From positions 1 through 15,682 of the forward strand of contig SFCP01000045.1 of NCBI GenBank assembly GCA_004558535.1: 15,682 nt of DNA, read 5' to 3'. Within the stretch, counting starts at the first letter, position 1, and the number at the start of each line of letters is the position of its first letter. The notes below the pieces were generated by a model. It made no database searches. It saw nothing but the letters and a program-made list of their open reading frames with translations, and was not told where the DNA came from. This DNA comes from Bacteroidales bacterium. GTDB lineage: Bacteria > Bacteroidota > Bacteroidia > Bacteroidales > Bacteroidaceae. Below are positions 1-7,521 of the stretch, piece after piece. The translations under genes were made by a program, and so were the position numbers.

Positions 1-135
1 AGTCGAAGAATTTGCATAATTTGCTATTCCGAGCCGCAGCCGCTAATATGTAATTTGCATGCAAGTCGAGAGTAATAAAGCTTGCTCTAATTACCGAGCT
101 GCAGCCGCTAATATGCAGTTTGCGTGCAAGGCGAT
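1..135. repeat. 63-65-bp tandem repeat, cut by the window edge
   Basis: Two near-complete copies lie side by side, 1-63 and 64-128, each opening with AGTCGA. A third partial copy opens with AGGCGA at 129. The best conserved part contains CCGAGCYGCAGCCGCTAATA (copies at 29 and 94) followed by a TTTGCRTGCA block. Copy 2 can form a small hairpin, GCAAG (61-65) with CTTGC (81-85). A related piece occurs at 3638-3662, so this looks like a dispersed intergenic family. Its function is unknown. On the minus strand the stretch 1-238 is free of stop codons, but I do not recognise the peptide and much of it is repeat. Confidence 0.7.
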
Positions 136-238
136 CACAGAAGACAAGTTTACTTGGATATTTGGCAGGGCGGATCTTGGCGTAGGCCGGAGCCCGGTAC
201 TCCCAGGTCTCCGCCCCGCTGATGACTTGTACCCCTAC
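136..238. other. unassigned intergenic stretch downstream of sua5
   Basis: This lies between the left-edge repeat and the sua5 3' end. I see no clear terminator hairpin with a T-run for the minus-strand operon and no recognisable gene. The sua5 remnant frame continues open past its TAA to the left edge of the window (79 codons). It has no start codon close to a promoter, and its upstream part is built from the tandem repeat, so I treat it as non-coding. Confidence 0.4.
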
Positions 239-345
239 TTATTCGCGTATGATTTTGATAAGGCCGCCGGCACCCAACTTGATGACGCTCGATGCGGGCG
301 GATTAGAGGTTTCCTCGCGGCGTGAAGTGCAGACGTAGTCTACGG
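239..345 (-). pseudogene. out-of-frame 3' end of sua5
   Basis: This is the natural C-terminus of the threonylcarbamoyl-AMP synthase, lying one frame away from the main sua5 reading frame. Read on the minus strand it gives SAVDYVCTSRREE, then a proline/serine turn, SSVIKLGAGG, and it ends IIRE followed by TAA at 239-241. This matches the usual end of Bacteroidota Sua5/YrdC proteins. The frame changes near 343-352. Relatives, from memory, have about 13 residues between the SGQPSP and VDYV motifs. Only 10 nt separate them here, which suggests a loss of about 29 nt, a length that breaks the frame. Confidence 0.75.
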
Positions 346-827
346 CACTTAGGAGGCGACGGCTGTCCGCTTACGTTGGCTGAAGTGGAAACGACAGCAC
401 GGCGCATCCGCATGCAAAGTTCTCGGGAGAAAGGTTCGCGCGTCACCCTTAGCGCTGCACTGCCGTCGTCGGCCATCAGGGTCTCGGCCAGATTGCGTGC
501 GCCGTCATAGACGATAGTCAGCGGTTTCTCGCTCAATTCTATCAAGTCCCAGGCCACATCGGGCACTTCGCGTACGTAGAACGGGATCTTTGCTGCCGAA
601 TCCACTAACGATATCAGTGCTTTGGCATCCTGGCGCTGCTTGATGCGGTAGATGCGCGCCACGGCTTCGGCGTTACAGGCATCGCAGCCCAGCCCCCAAA
701 TGGTGTCAGTGGGGTAGAGGATAATGCCGCCGCCGTTCATTACCGTGATGGCTCGGCGGATGTCTTCACGCCAAGCGGAGGGCATGCCTTTTGCGGAGGG
801 CTGTGTGGGAGGTGTAGGGTGGTTCAT
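303..827 (-). CDS. sua5: L-threonylcarbamoyladenylate synthase (Sua5/YciO/YrdC), frameshifted at 3' end
   Basis: This cytoplasmic enzyme makes threonylcarbamoyl-AMP from threonine, bicarbonate and ATP, the first step of the t6A37 modification of ANN-decoding tRNAs. The YrdC fold is clear: GGGIILYPTDTIWGLGCDA near residues 33-51, the KQRQDAKAL nucleotide/threonine-binding segment near 63-71, and VVSTSANVSG near 144-153. The main frame then runs into about 20 unrelated residues and stops at 303. The true C-terminus is intact in another frame down to 239. The restored protein would be a little over 200 residues (196 codons remain plus the inferred loss), close to the family norm for a single-domain Sua5. 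The start could be M1 (827) or M15 (785); M15 fits family N-termini better. It sits 27 bp after ligA, so it is probably the last gene of the dapA run. The enzyme is usually essential, so sequencing error or a second copy elsewhere must be considered. Confidence 0.85.
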   Translation of the reverse strand: MNHPTPPTQPSAKGMPSAWREDIRRAITVMNGGGIILYPTDTIWGLGCDACNAEAVARIYRIKQRQDAKALISLVDSAAKIPFYVREVPDVAWDLIELSEKPLTIVYDGARNLAETLMADDGSAALRVTREPFSRELCMRMRRAVVSTSANVSGQPSPPKCRRLRLHFTPRGNL

Positions 828-854
828 GCGTGTGAGGTTGAGAACAGAGAGGCG

Positions 855-2864
855 TTATTCATTGAGTAGGGCTAAGAAGTCGTTTTCCTGCAAAATGGGG
901 ATGCCCAAACTTTGTGCTTTGGCAAGTTTGGCGGGTCCCATACCCTCGCCGGCCAGTACGAACGAGGTCTTTCCGGAGATGCTGCTTACATTTTTTCCGC
1001 CGTGCTTTTCGATGAGGGCTTTGTACTCCTCGCGTGAGTGGTGATGGAAAGTACCGCTGATGACGATGCTCTTGCCGCTTAGTTTGTCCGATAGTTTCAC
1101 TTCGTCCGGCATGCTCATCTGTACACCGGCGGCGGCGAGGCGTGCGACAAAGTCCAAGTGGCGGGGCTCACTGAAGAAGTCCACCACGCTGTCGGCGATG
1201 GTGGTGCCGATTCCTTCGACGCACATCAGTTCATCGTGGTTGGCGTGGCTCAGCCGCTCCATGCTTCTGAAGTGTTTGGCCAAGCTTTTGGCGGCTACTT
1301 TTCCCACGAATCGGATACCTAAGGCGTAGAGAACCCTGTCAAAACTTACGTTGCGGCTTCGGCTGATACTTTCCACGATTTTCTGCGCCATCTTTTCTCG
1401 GCAGCCGTTGGTGCCGAGCAGGTCACTTTCGGTGAGCAGGTACAGGTCGGCGGCATCTTGGTGCGGCAGCAGTCCCCGTTCGAAGTAGTCGTCGACCGTT
1501 TCGGGACCCAGGCATTCGATGTTCATGGCGTCGCGGCTGATGAAATGCTCAATCCGCCCTTTCAACTGTGGTCGGCAGGCGGACGAGTTGGGGCAGTAGC
1601 GTGCGGCTTCGCCCTCATAGCGTACCAGTGTGGCGCCGCATTCGGGACAGGTCAGCGGAAATCCGATGGGAGGTGTCGTTTCCGGCGCAGCTCTATGGGG
1701 ATCTACTCCTACGATTTGGGGGATGATTTCACCGGCCTTTTCTACATAGACACGGTCGCCGGGTCGCAGTTGGAATTTGCGCAGGATGTCCTCGTTGTGG
1801 AGGGACGCGCGGCGAACGATGGTGCCCGACAGGAGTACAGGCTCCATGTTGGCTACAGGCGTTACGATACCGGTGCGGCCTACTTGGAAGGTGACTTCAC
1901 GTAGTGGGGTGCAGGCCCGTTCGGCTTGAAATTTATAAGCAATGGCCCATCGTGGACTCTTGGCCGTGTAGCCCAAAATCTCCTGTTGTCGGATATTGTC
2001 TACCTTGAGCACAATACCATCCGTAGCAACGGGCAAGTTGCGGCGCTGCGTATCCCAATAGTCGATGAATGCGTAGACTTCCTCCAGAGAATGTGCCAGC
2101 TTGGTAGCTTCCGATACCTTAAATCCCCAGGAACGAGCGGTTTGCAGGTTTTGATAATGACTTTCGCGTGGGATGTCTTCTCCCAATAAATAGTATAGGT
2201 AGGCATCTAATTTACGGTGAGCTGCTACCTGCGAGTTTCTGTTTTTCAGTGTGCCGGCTGCTGCGTTTCGCGGATTGGCAAAAAGTGGTTCTTCCTTTCG
2301 TTCGCGCTCCTCGTTGAGCGTTTCGAAACTTTTCCATGGCATGAGGACTTCTCCGCGTATCTCAAACGACTGAGGGATGTCCTGCCTGTCGGGCAATACC
2401 AAGGGGATGGTGCGTATGGTGCGGATGTTGGCTGTGACATCATCGCCCGTGACGCCATCGCCGCGGGTGACGCCGCGCACCAACCGTCCGTTTTCGTAGG
2501 TCAATGAGATGCTAAGTCCGTCAAATTTCAGTTCGCAGCAGATGTCGAAGTCTGCACCGCCCAGTCCCTCGCTGACACGCCGATAGAAGTCGGCCACCTC
2601 CTCGCGGTTGTAGGTGTTGCCCAATGACAGCATCGGATATTTGTGAGGAATTTGCTTGAAGTCGCTCAGCAGGTCGCTGCCTACGCGTACGGCGGGCGAA
2701 TTGGGGTCAGCCATTTCGGGGTGCGCTGCTTCTAAGTCCTGCAATTCACGCATCATTTGGTCAAACTCGTAATCCGAGATTGCCGGCTGGTTTTCCACGT
2801 AGTACAGATGGTTGTGGTGGTGCAGCGCTTCGCGCAATTGCATGATTCTTTCTTGTTCCGTCAT
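855..2864 (-). CDS. ligA: NAD+-dependent DNA ligase LigA
   Basis: LigA seals nicks in duplex DNA during replication and repair, using NAD+ to form a ligase-adenylate. I start it at the ATG at 2862-2864 (MTEQERIMQLREAL), which gives 669 residues, almost the E. coli length. The open frame runs further upstream, but that part overlaps trmD. Visible in order are the Ia domain with HHHNHLYYV and YEFDQ (about 17-36), the adenylation domain with the KxDG nucleophile at Lys113 (ELKFDG), NPRNAAAGT near 197-205, an OB fold, and a zinc finger with Cys406, Cys409, Cys424 and Cys430. Helix-hairpin-helix repeats follow at about 480-580 and a C-terminal BRCT domain at about 590-669. All key residues are present. 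It lies 53 bp after trmD and 27 bp before sua5. Confidence 0.97.
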   Translation of the reverse strand: MTEQERIMQLREALHHHNHLYYVENQPAISDYEFDQMMRELQDLEAAHPEMADPNSPAVRVGSDLLSDFKQIPHKYPMLSLGNTYNREEVADFYRRVSEGLGGADFDICCELKFDGLSISLTYENGRLVRGVTRGDGVTGDDVTANIRTIRTIPLVLPDRQDIPQSFEIRGEVLMPWKSFETLNEERERKEEPLFANPRNAAAGTLKNRNSQVAAHRKLDAYLYYLLGEDIPRESHYQNLQTARSWGFKVSEATKLAHSLEEVYAFIDYWDTQRRNLPVATDGIVLKVDNIRQQEILGYTAKSPRWAIAYKFQAERACTPLREVTFQVGRTGIVTPVANMEPVLLSGTIVRRASLHNEDILRKFQLRPGDRVYVEKAGEIIPQIVGVDPHRAAPETTPPIGFPLTCPECGATLVRYEGEAARYCPNSSACRPQLKGRIEHFISRDAMNIECLGPETVDDYFERGLLPHQDAADLYLLTESDLLGTNGCREKMAQKIVESISRSRNVSFDRVLYALGIRFVGKVAAKSLAKHFRSMERLSHANHDELMCVEGIGTTIADSVVDFFSEPRHLDFVARLAAAGVQMSMPDEVKLSDKLSGKSIVISGTFHHHSREEYKALIEKHGGKNVSSISGKTSFVLAGEGMGPAKLAKAQSLGIPILQENDFLALLNE

Positions 2865-2917
2865 GTCGTTGTGCAGTTGATTCTTTGGGGAGGAGGGGTG
2901 TGTCAGCCGTGTGTGCC

Positions 2918-3592
2918 TTATTTCAGCAGGTCGGGGCGCAGCCGGCGGGTCCGTTCCAAGGATTGTGTGATTTCCCATTCCTTGATTTTGGCATCGTGTC
3001 CGCTGAGCAGAATATCGGGCACGCGCCAGCCCTTGTAGTCTGCGGGGCGGGTGTAGACCGGCGCAGCGAGGAGGTTGTCCTGAAAGGAATCGGATAGGGC
3101 ACTCTGCTCATCGCTCAGCACACCGGGCACCAGGCGCACCACGGCATCGGCCATAACTGCTGCTGCCAGTTCGCCACCTGTCAGCACATAGTCGCCGATA
3201 GATACTTCACGCGTAATCAGATGTTCGCGGATGCGATAATCTATCCCTTTGTAGTGGCCGCAGAGGATGATGATGTTTTTCGCCAGCGACAGGGTATTGG
3301 CCATGGGTTGGTCGAATTGCTCTCCGTCCGGCGTGGTAAATATGATTTCGTCGTAGTCGCGTTCGGCTTTCAGTGCAGAAATGCAGGCGTCTATGGGTTG
3401 GCATTGCATGACCATTCCCGCAAATCCGCCGAATGGGTAGTCATCCACGCGGCGGTGCTTGTCGGTGGTATAGTCGCGCAGGTTGTGCAGGTGGATTTCT
3501 GCCAAGCCTTTCTTTTGTGCCCGTGCTAAAATAGAGGTATTCACAAAGCCCTCAAGCATTTCGGGGAGTACGGTGATGATGTCAATGCGCAT
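2918..3592 (-). CDS. trmD: tRNA (guanine37-N1)-methyltransferase TrmD
   Basis: TrmD transfers a methyl group from S-adenosylmethionine to N1 of G37, next to the anticodon, which prevents +1 frameshifting. It is a dimeric SPOUT (trefoil-knot) enzyme of 224 residues, a typical length for this phylum. Motifs seen are the N-terminal MRIDIITVLPEM, DDYPFGGFAGMVM near 50-62, the knot segment CGHYKGIDYR (111-120), and GDYVLTGGELAA (133-144). The probable catalytic aspartate is Asp168 (SDSF), equivalent to E. coli Asp169. Phe-Gly-Gly-Phe in place of the proteobacterial Tyr-Gly-Gly-Gly is, as I recall, normal for Bacteroidota. Its upstream gap of 136 bp contains repeats. It may be co-transcribed with ligA and sua5. 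I see no TAnnTTTG promoter directly in front of it. Confidence 0.97.
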   Translation of the reverse strand: MRIDIITVLPEMLEGFVNTSILARAQKKGLAEIHLHNLRDYTTDKHRRVDDYPFGGFAGMVMQCQPIDACISALKAERDYDEIIFTTPDGEQFDQPMANTLSLAKNIIILCGHYKGIDYRIREHLITREVSIGDYVLTGGELAAAVMADAVVRLVPGVLSDEQSALSDSFQDNLLAAPVYTRPADYKGWRVPDILLSGHDAKIKEWEITQSLERTRRLRPDLLK

Positions 3593-3605
3593 CCGCTTTT
3601 TTTTA

Positions 3606-3633
3606 ATTAGGATTTAGGAATTAGGAGTTAGGA
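3606..3633. repeat. four tandem NTTAGGA heptamers
   Basis: ATTAGGA, TTTAGGA, ATTAGGA and GTTAGGA follow one another without a gap. A fifth ATTAGGA lies apart at 3668-3674. They sit in the 136-bp gap between trmD and the lipid kinase gene. Similar TTAGGA-rich strings occur between genes in Bacteroidota genomes, from general knowledge. They have no known role. Confidence 0.75.
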
Positions 3634-3637
3634 GATA

Positions 3638-3662
3638 GCGTGCAAGGCGAGAGCAGTAAAAC
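3638..3662. repeat. dispersed copy of the left-edge repeat core
   Basis: GCGTGCAAGGCGA (3638-3650) is identical to 122-134. The 21-nt stretch 3642-3662 matches 61-81 at 17 of 21 positions. This links the trmD upstream gap to the tandem repeat at the left edge and suggests a mobile or recombining intergenic repeat. Confidence 0.6.
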
Positions 3663-3728
3663 AGTCAATTAGGAATCTTTATATCGGCTTAGTTCTTTCC
3701 GAATGGCATCGTTACGTATTTCAAGTAT

Positions 3729-4694
3729 CTAATTCCGTATGCCGATGATTTCGGTACAGAGGTCGGCAAAGGTTCGCAGCGGATTCTTTTTTCCCTCCGG
3801 CCGGGCTGGGGAGGGATTGACCACGACACGAAACTTGCCGCGCAATATTTCCACCTGTATCTCCCGGCCCATGGTCATGGGGTCGCCGTCTAAGTGGACA
3901 GCGCCCTCCGAGGGACGTAGGATGGAAATCTTTGAAGCTTGCCGCACCTTTACGTGATTGTTCGAGGGCAGGCTTTTGTTGAATAGCTGCATGATGACCT
4001 GCGGCGCTTCTATTGTGTAGAACGGTTCCATGACGATGACGTCCATCAGTCCGTCTTTCATCGAGGCTCCCGGTGCGATATAGGCGTTGTTGCCATACTG
4101 CGAGGCATTGGCACAGGCGATAAGAAATGCCTTCTGCTCCTCCGTATGGTCGCCGTAGGAGATAGTATAGGTTTCCGGCTTGTAGCGGATACCTTCGCGC
4201 AGGGTCTTTTCTACATAGGAGAGGAAACCACGCTTGCCACCCTCTGCAAACTTTAGGCTGACAAAGGCATCAAATCCTACGCCGCAGGTGCAGAAAAACG
4301 AACGGCCGTTAATTTTCCCGTAGTCCAGGTCGTGAATAACGCCTTGGTTGATAATGTCAATGGCCTTCTCTGTATGCATGGGGATACGCAGGTGGCGTGC
4401 AAGCCCGTTGCCGGAACCACAGGGGATGATGCCCAATGCGGTGGGTGTTTCGACGATGGCGCGTGCCACCTCGTTCACCGTGCCATCTCCGCCGACGGCC
4501 ACTACGGTGTCGAAACTCATGTCGACGGCTTCGCGAGCCAAGACCGAAGCATGTCCGGCATATTCTGTTTTTCGGATGGTGAATTCATAGTTTGTCGTGT
4601 CGAGTCGGTTGGCAATCACGGTCTCGACATTTTCCTTATTCCCCGTTCCGGAGATGGGGTTGATGATAAACAGGATTTTCTTTTTGGTACTCAC
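3729..4694 (-). CDS. diacylglycerol/lipid kinase (YegS/BmrU-type DAGK catalytic domain)
   Basis: This is a soluble or membrane-associated lipid kinase that phosphorylates diacylglycerol or a related lipid with ATP, feeding phosphatidate back to phospholipid synthesis. The DAGK catalytic domain is clear: KKKILFIINPISGTGNKE at the start, VVAVGGDGTVNEVA (the GGDGT nucleotide loop), GIIPCGSGNGLARHL, then DYGKINGRSFFCTCGVGFDA and APGASMKDGLMDVIVME. I start it at GTG 4694, because the longer open frame overlaps dapA and no in-frame ATG follows the dapA stop. That gives 321 residues. The gene ends with a TAG at 3729, but the same frame continues for 19 sense codons (ILEIRNDAIRKELSRYKDS) to a TAA at 3669. 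That stretch looks like natural protein, so the TAG may be a truncating mutation. The physiological substrate cannot be told from sequence. Confidence 0.88.
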   Translation of the reverse strand: MSTKKKILFIINPISGTGNKENVETVIANRLDTTNYEFTIRKTEYAGHASVLAREAVDMSFDTVVAVGGDGTVNEVARAIVETPTALGIIPCGSGNGLARHLRIPMHTEKAIDIINQGVIHDLDYGKINGRSFFCTCGVGFDAFVSLKFAEGGKRGFLSYVEKTLREGIRYKPETYTISYGDHTEEQKAFLIACANASQYGNNAYIAPGASMKDGLMDVIVMEPFYTIEAPQVIMQLFNKSLPSNNHVKVRQASKISILRPSEGAVHLDGDPMTMGREIQVEILRGKFRVVVNPSPARPEGKKNPLRTFADLCTEIIGIRN

Positions 4695-4743
4695 GGGTTG
4701 CAGCAGGGTATTTATCGGGTTTTCATTCGTTGGGCACTTTCTT

Positions 4744-5634
4744 CTACTGTGGGAAGGTGCGCAGGAACTCCCCGATAGCGTTTTCGGTCTCTTTGCTTGC
4801 AGGGACCAAGGGCAGTCTAAGTCCGCCATGGATGCGACCTTGCAAGGACAAGAGGGATTTGATGCCGGCAGGATTGCCGTCGGCTGTCATGAGCGGGTAG
4901 AGGGGTTGAAATCTGCGGTGCATTGACAGCGCCTTGTCGGTTTCGCCTCTCATTGCGGTGCGGACCATTTGTCCGAACTCCTTGGGGAAAGCATTGCCGA
5001 TGACCGAGATAACTCCGACGCCGCCCATTTGCAGGATGTCGCAGGTGAGTGCATCGTCGCCGCTAATTACATCGAATCCCTCGGGTGCACATTTCGCGAT
5101 TTCCTGGATTTGGTCAAGTTTGCCCGAAGCTTCCTTAATGGCTACGACATTGGGACAATGGCGCGCGATGCGCAGGGTGGTCTGTGCTGTGAGGTTGACA
5201 CCTGTACGGCCCGGCACGTTATAGAGGACTACGGGTAGCGGTGAGGCTGCAGCCACTGCTGCGTAATGTTGGAAGAGTCCTTCCTGTGTAGGTTTGTTGT
5301 AGTAGGGAGTGACGATTAGCACGCCGTCATAGCCCGTCAGGTCCGTGTCTCTCAGGGCAGCGGTAACGGCTGCCGTATTGTTGCCGCCACAGCCCAGCAG
5401 CAGGGGGACTTTCCCGCCAACGATGCTTACGGCTGTTTGCCGGATTTGCTCGCATTCTGCCGCTGAGAGGCAGGGTGTCTCGGCCGTGGTGCCCAGAATG
5501 CACAGGAAGTCCGTGCCCGCTTCGAGGTGGAGGCGGAGCAGTTTCTCCAATGCAGCGAAATCAACTGCTCCCTGCTCGTCAAATGGTGTAACCAATGCTA
5601 CGCCCATTCCACGAAATATGTTTACTCTTTTCAT
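4744..5634 (-). CDS. dapA: 4-hydroxy-tetrahydrodipicolinate synthase DapA
   Basis: DapA condenses pyruvate with aspartate-4-semialdehyde, the first committed step to diaminopimelate (for peptidoglycan) and lysine. It is a cytoplasmic TIM-barrel aldolase, normally a tetramer. At 296 residues it has the normal length. Key residues are present: the Schiff-base lysine Lys167 in VAIKEASG, Tyr138 in LYNVPGRTG, the GTTAETP pyruvate-binding loop near 48-54, and TPYYNKPTQEG near 109-119. The start is supported by the N-terminal GMGVALVTPF and by a -7 promoter element about 35 bp upstream. It is the first gene of a same-strand run with the lipid kinase 49 bp downstream. A TAG stop is followed quickly by another stop in frame. 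Confidence 0.97.
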   Translation of the reverse strand: MKRVNIFRGMGVALVTPFDEQGAVDFAALEKLLRLHLEAGTDFLCILGTTAETPCLSAAECEQIRQTAVSIVGGKVPLLLGCGGNNTAAVTAALRDTDLTGYDGVLIVTPYYNKPTQEGLFQHYAAVAAASPLPVVLYNVPGRTGVNLTAQTTLRIARHCPNVVAIKEASGKLDQIQEIAKCAPEGFDVISGDDALTCDILQMGGVGVISVIGNAFPKEFGQMVRTAMRGETDKALSMHRRFQPLYPLMTADGNPAGIKSLLSLQGRIHGGLRLPLVPASKETENAIGEFLRTFPQ

Positions 5635-5668
5635 AAAAGGTATTTTGACGTCGTTTTCTTTTCGACTA

Positions 5669-5676
5669 CAAAGGTA
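5669..5676 (-). promoter_or_regulatory. Bacteroidota -7 element (TACCTTTG) for dapA
   Basis: On the minus strand TACCTTTG fits TAnnTTTG, about 35 bp upstream of the dapA ATG. No TTTG lies at the ideal 19-21-bp distance, so the -33 part is weak. It probably drives dapA and perhaps the genes after it. Confidence 0.55.
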
Positions 5677-5821
5677 TACAATTATAATGAGAAGCCTGTG
5701 GGGCGTTTCTCGAAAAGTGCGACAGCGCGTTTTGAATTGCGGAAATCTCTTCAGCCCGGACCTTCACGGATTTCTGTCCGATAGCGTCGGTGATATGCTT
5801 GCTACTGATCAGGTGGATTTC

Positions 5822-7516
5822 TTATTCACTGAGCTTGCGATAGCGGATGCGTTTGGGTTCTTCGATGCCCAGTCGTTTGGCCTTGTTCACTTCGTAGTCA
5901 CTGTAGGACCCTTCGAAGAAGAACACTTGGCCGTCTCCCTCAAATGCGAGAATGTGTGTGCAGATACGGTCCAGGAACCAACGGTCGTGGCTGATGACGA
6001 CGGCGCATCCTGCAAATGCTTCGAGTCCCTCTTCAAGGGCCCGCAGGGTATTGACGTCGATGTCGTTGGTAGGTTCGTCGAGCAGCAGCACGTTGCCTTC
6101 CTGTTTGAGGGCAAGTGCCAGGTGAAGGCGGTTTCGCTCGCCGCCGGAGAGTACGCCGCATTTTTTCTCTTGGTCAGCGCCGGAGAAGTTGAATTTACTC
6201 AAGTAGGCTCGGGCATTGACGTCCCTGCCGCCCATTCTGAGTGTCTCGTTGCCTTGGCTGATGACTTGGTAAACGGTCTTTTCGGGGTCGATATCGCGGT
6301 GTTGCTGGTCGACGTAGGCCAGTTTGACGGTTTCGCCCACTTGGAACGTGCCGTTGTCGGGCTGTTCGAGCTGCATGATGAGGCGGAAGAGGGTGGTCTT
6401 GCCGGCACCGTTGGGTCCGATGACGCCGATGATGCCGCCGGGAGGGAGCATGAAGTTGAGGTCGGCAAAGAGTGTCTTTTCGGAGAAGCTCTTGGCTACG
6501 TGTACAGCCTCGATGACCTTGTTGCCCAGACGCGGTCCGTTGGGGATAAAGATTTCCAAGTGCTGTTCTTTTTCCTTTTGGTCTTCGTTGAGCAGTTTAT
6601 CGTAGGAGTTGAGACGTGCTTTTCCCTTGGCTTGTCGTGCCTTGGGTGCCATGCGTACCCATTCCAATTCGCGTTCGAGGGTCTTGCGTCGCTTGCTGGC
6701 CACTTTTTCCTCCATCTCCATGCGGCGTGTCTTTTGCTCCAACCACGAGGAGTAGTTTCCTCGCCATGGTATACCCTCGCCGCGGTCCAATTCAAGTATC
6801 CATCCGGCTACATCGTCGAGGAAGTATCGGTCGTGTGTGACGGCGATGACTGTGCCTTCGTACTGGTTGAGGTGTTGCTCCAGCCAGTCGATGCTTTCGG
6901 CGTCGAGGTGGTTGGTAGGTTCGTCGAGCAGCAGCACATCGGGTTTTTGCAGCAGGAGGCGGCACAGGGCTACCCGTCGGCGTTCACCTCCGGAGAGGTG
7001 CTCGGCCAGTCTGTGGGCGGGCGGCAGTCTGAGGGCTGCCATAGCGCGTTCGAGCCGGCTGTCCAGATTCCATGCGTCGGTGGCATCTAGCAGGTCCTGC
7101 AGTTCACCCTGTCGGGCGAAGAGGGCGTTCATTTTGTCCTCGTCTTCGTAGTATTCGGGCAGTGCGAACTTTTGGTTGATTTCCTCGTATTCGGCCAAGG
7201 CATCTACCACGTCCTGCACACCCTCGCGTACGATGTCGATGACGGTTTTCGTATCATCGAGGTGGGGTTCTTGGGGCAGGTAGCCCACGGAGTAGCCGGG
7301 TGCGAAGACCACTTCGCCCTGAAAGTCTTTGTCAATGCCGGCGATGATTTTCATGAGGGTGGACTTACCTGAGCCGTTGAGTCCGATGATGCCGATTTTT
7401 GCGCCGTAGAAGAACGACAGGTATATGTTCTTCAGAATTTGCTTATTGGTCTGGCGGATAGTTTTCGAAACTCCCACCATGGAAAAGATTATTTTCTTGT
7501 CGTCGACGGTAGCCAT
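5822..7516 (-). CDS. ettA: energy-dependent translational throttle protein EttA (ABC-F ATPase)
   Basis: EttA is a soluble ABC-F ATPase that binds the ribosomal E site and gates entry into elongation according to the ATP/ADP ratio. At 564 residues it is close to E. coli EttA (555). Two ABC modules are present. The first has Walker A GLNGSGKST at 45-53, LSGGERRR near 174-181, and Walker B with Glu199. The second has Walker A GPNGAGKTT at 367-375, LSGGE at 456-460, and Walker B with Glu481. Switch histidines are His229 and His510. An arm insertion lies in module 1, and the charged coiled linker (about 255-325, KTRRMEMEEKVASKRRK) is the P-site tRNA-interacting motif. There are no membrane segments, so it is not a transporter. 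Its start is only 5 bp after the helicase stop, so the two are probably translationally coupled. Confidence 0.95.
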   Translation of the reverse strand: MATVDDKKIIFSMVGVSKTIRQTNKQILKNIYLSFFYGAKIGIIGLNGSGKSTLMKIIAGIDKDFQGEVVFAPGYSVGYLPQEPHLDDTKTVIDIVREGVQDVVDALAEYEEINQKFALPEYYEDEDKMNALFARQGELQDLLDATDAWNLDSRLERAMAALRLPPAHRLAEHLSGGERRRVALCRLLLQKPDVLLLDEPTNHLDAESIDWLEQHLNQYEGTVIAVTHDRYFLDDVAGWILELDRGEGIPWRGNYSSWLEQKTRRMEMEEKVASKRRKTLERELEWVRMAPKARQAKGKARLNSYDKLLNEDQKEKEQHLEIFIPNGPRLGNKVIEAVHVAKSFSEKTLFADLNFMLPPGGIIGVIGPNGAGKTTLFRLIMQLEQPDNGTFQVGETVKLAYVDQQHRDIDPEKTVYQVISQGNETLRMGGRDVNARAYLSKFNFSGADQEKKCGVLSGGERNRLHLALALKQEGNVLLLDEPTNDIDVNTLRALEEGLEAFAGCAVVISHDRWFLDRICTHILAFEGDGQVFFFEGSYSDYEVNKAKRLGIEEPKRIRYRKLSE

Positions 7517-7521
7517 GTCTG

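Noticed and set aside
2865..2978. 38-residue N-terminal extension of LigA
   Set aside because: It overlaps the trmD 3' end, has no homology to ligase N-termini, and the ATG at 2864 gives the standard length.
4695..4829. N-terminal extension of the lipid kinase to an ATG inside dapA
   Set aside because: It overlaps the conserved dapA C-terminus by over 80 bp and adds a low-complexity peptide ahead of the normal family start.
5345..7090. 581-codon open frame on the plus strand opposite dapA and ettA
   Set aside because: It is antisense to two genes with complete catalytic motifs. Its translation is low-information and has no recognisable domain, as expected from codon bias on the opposite strand.
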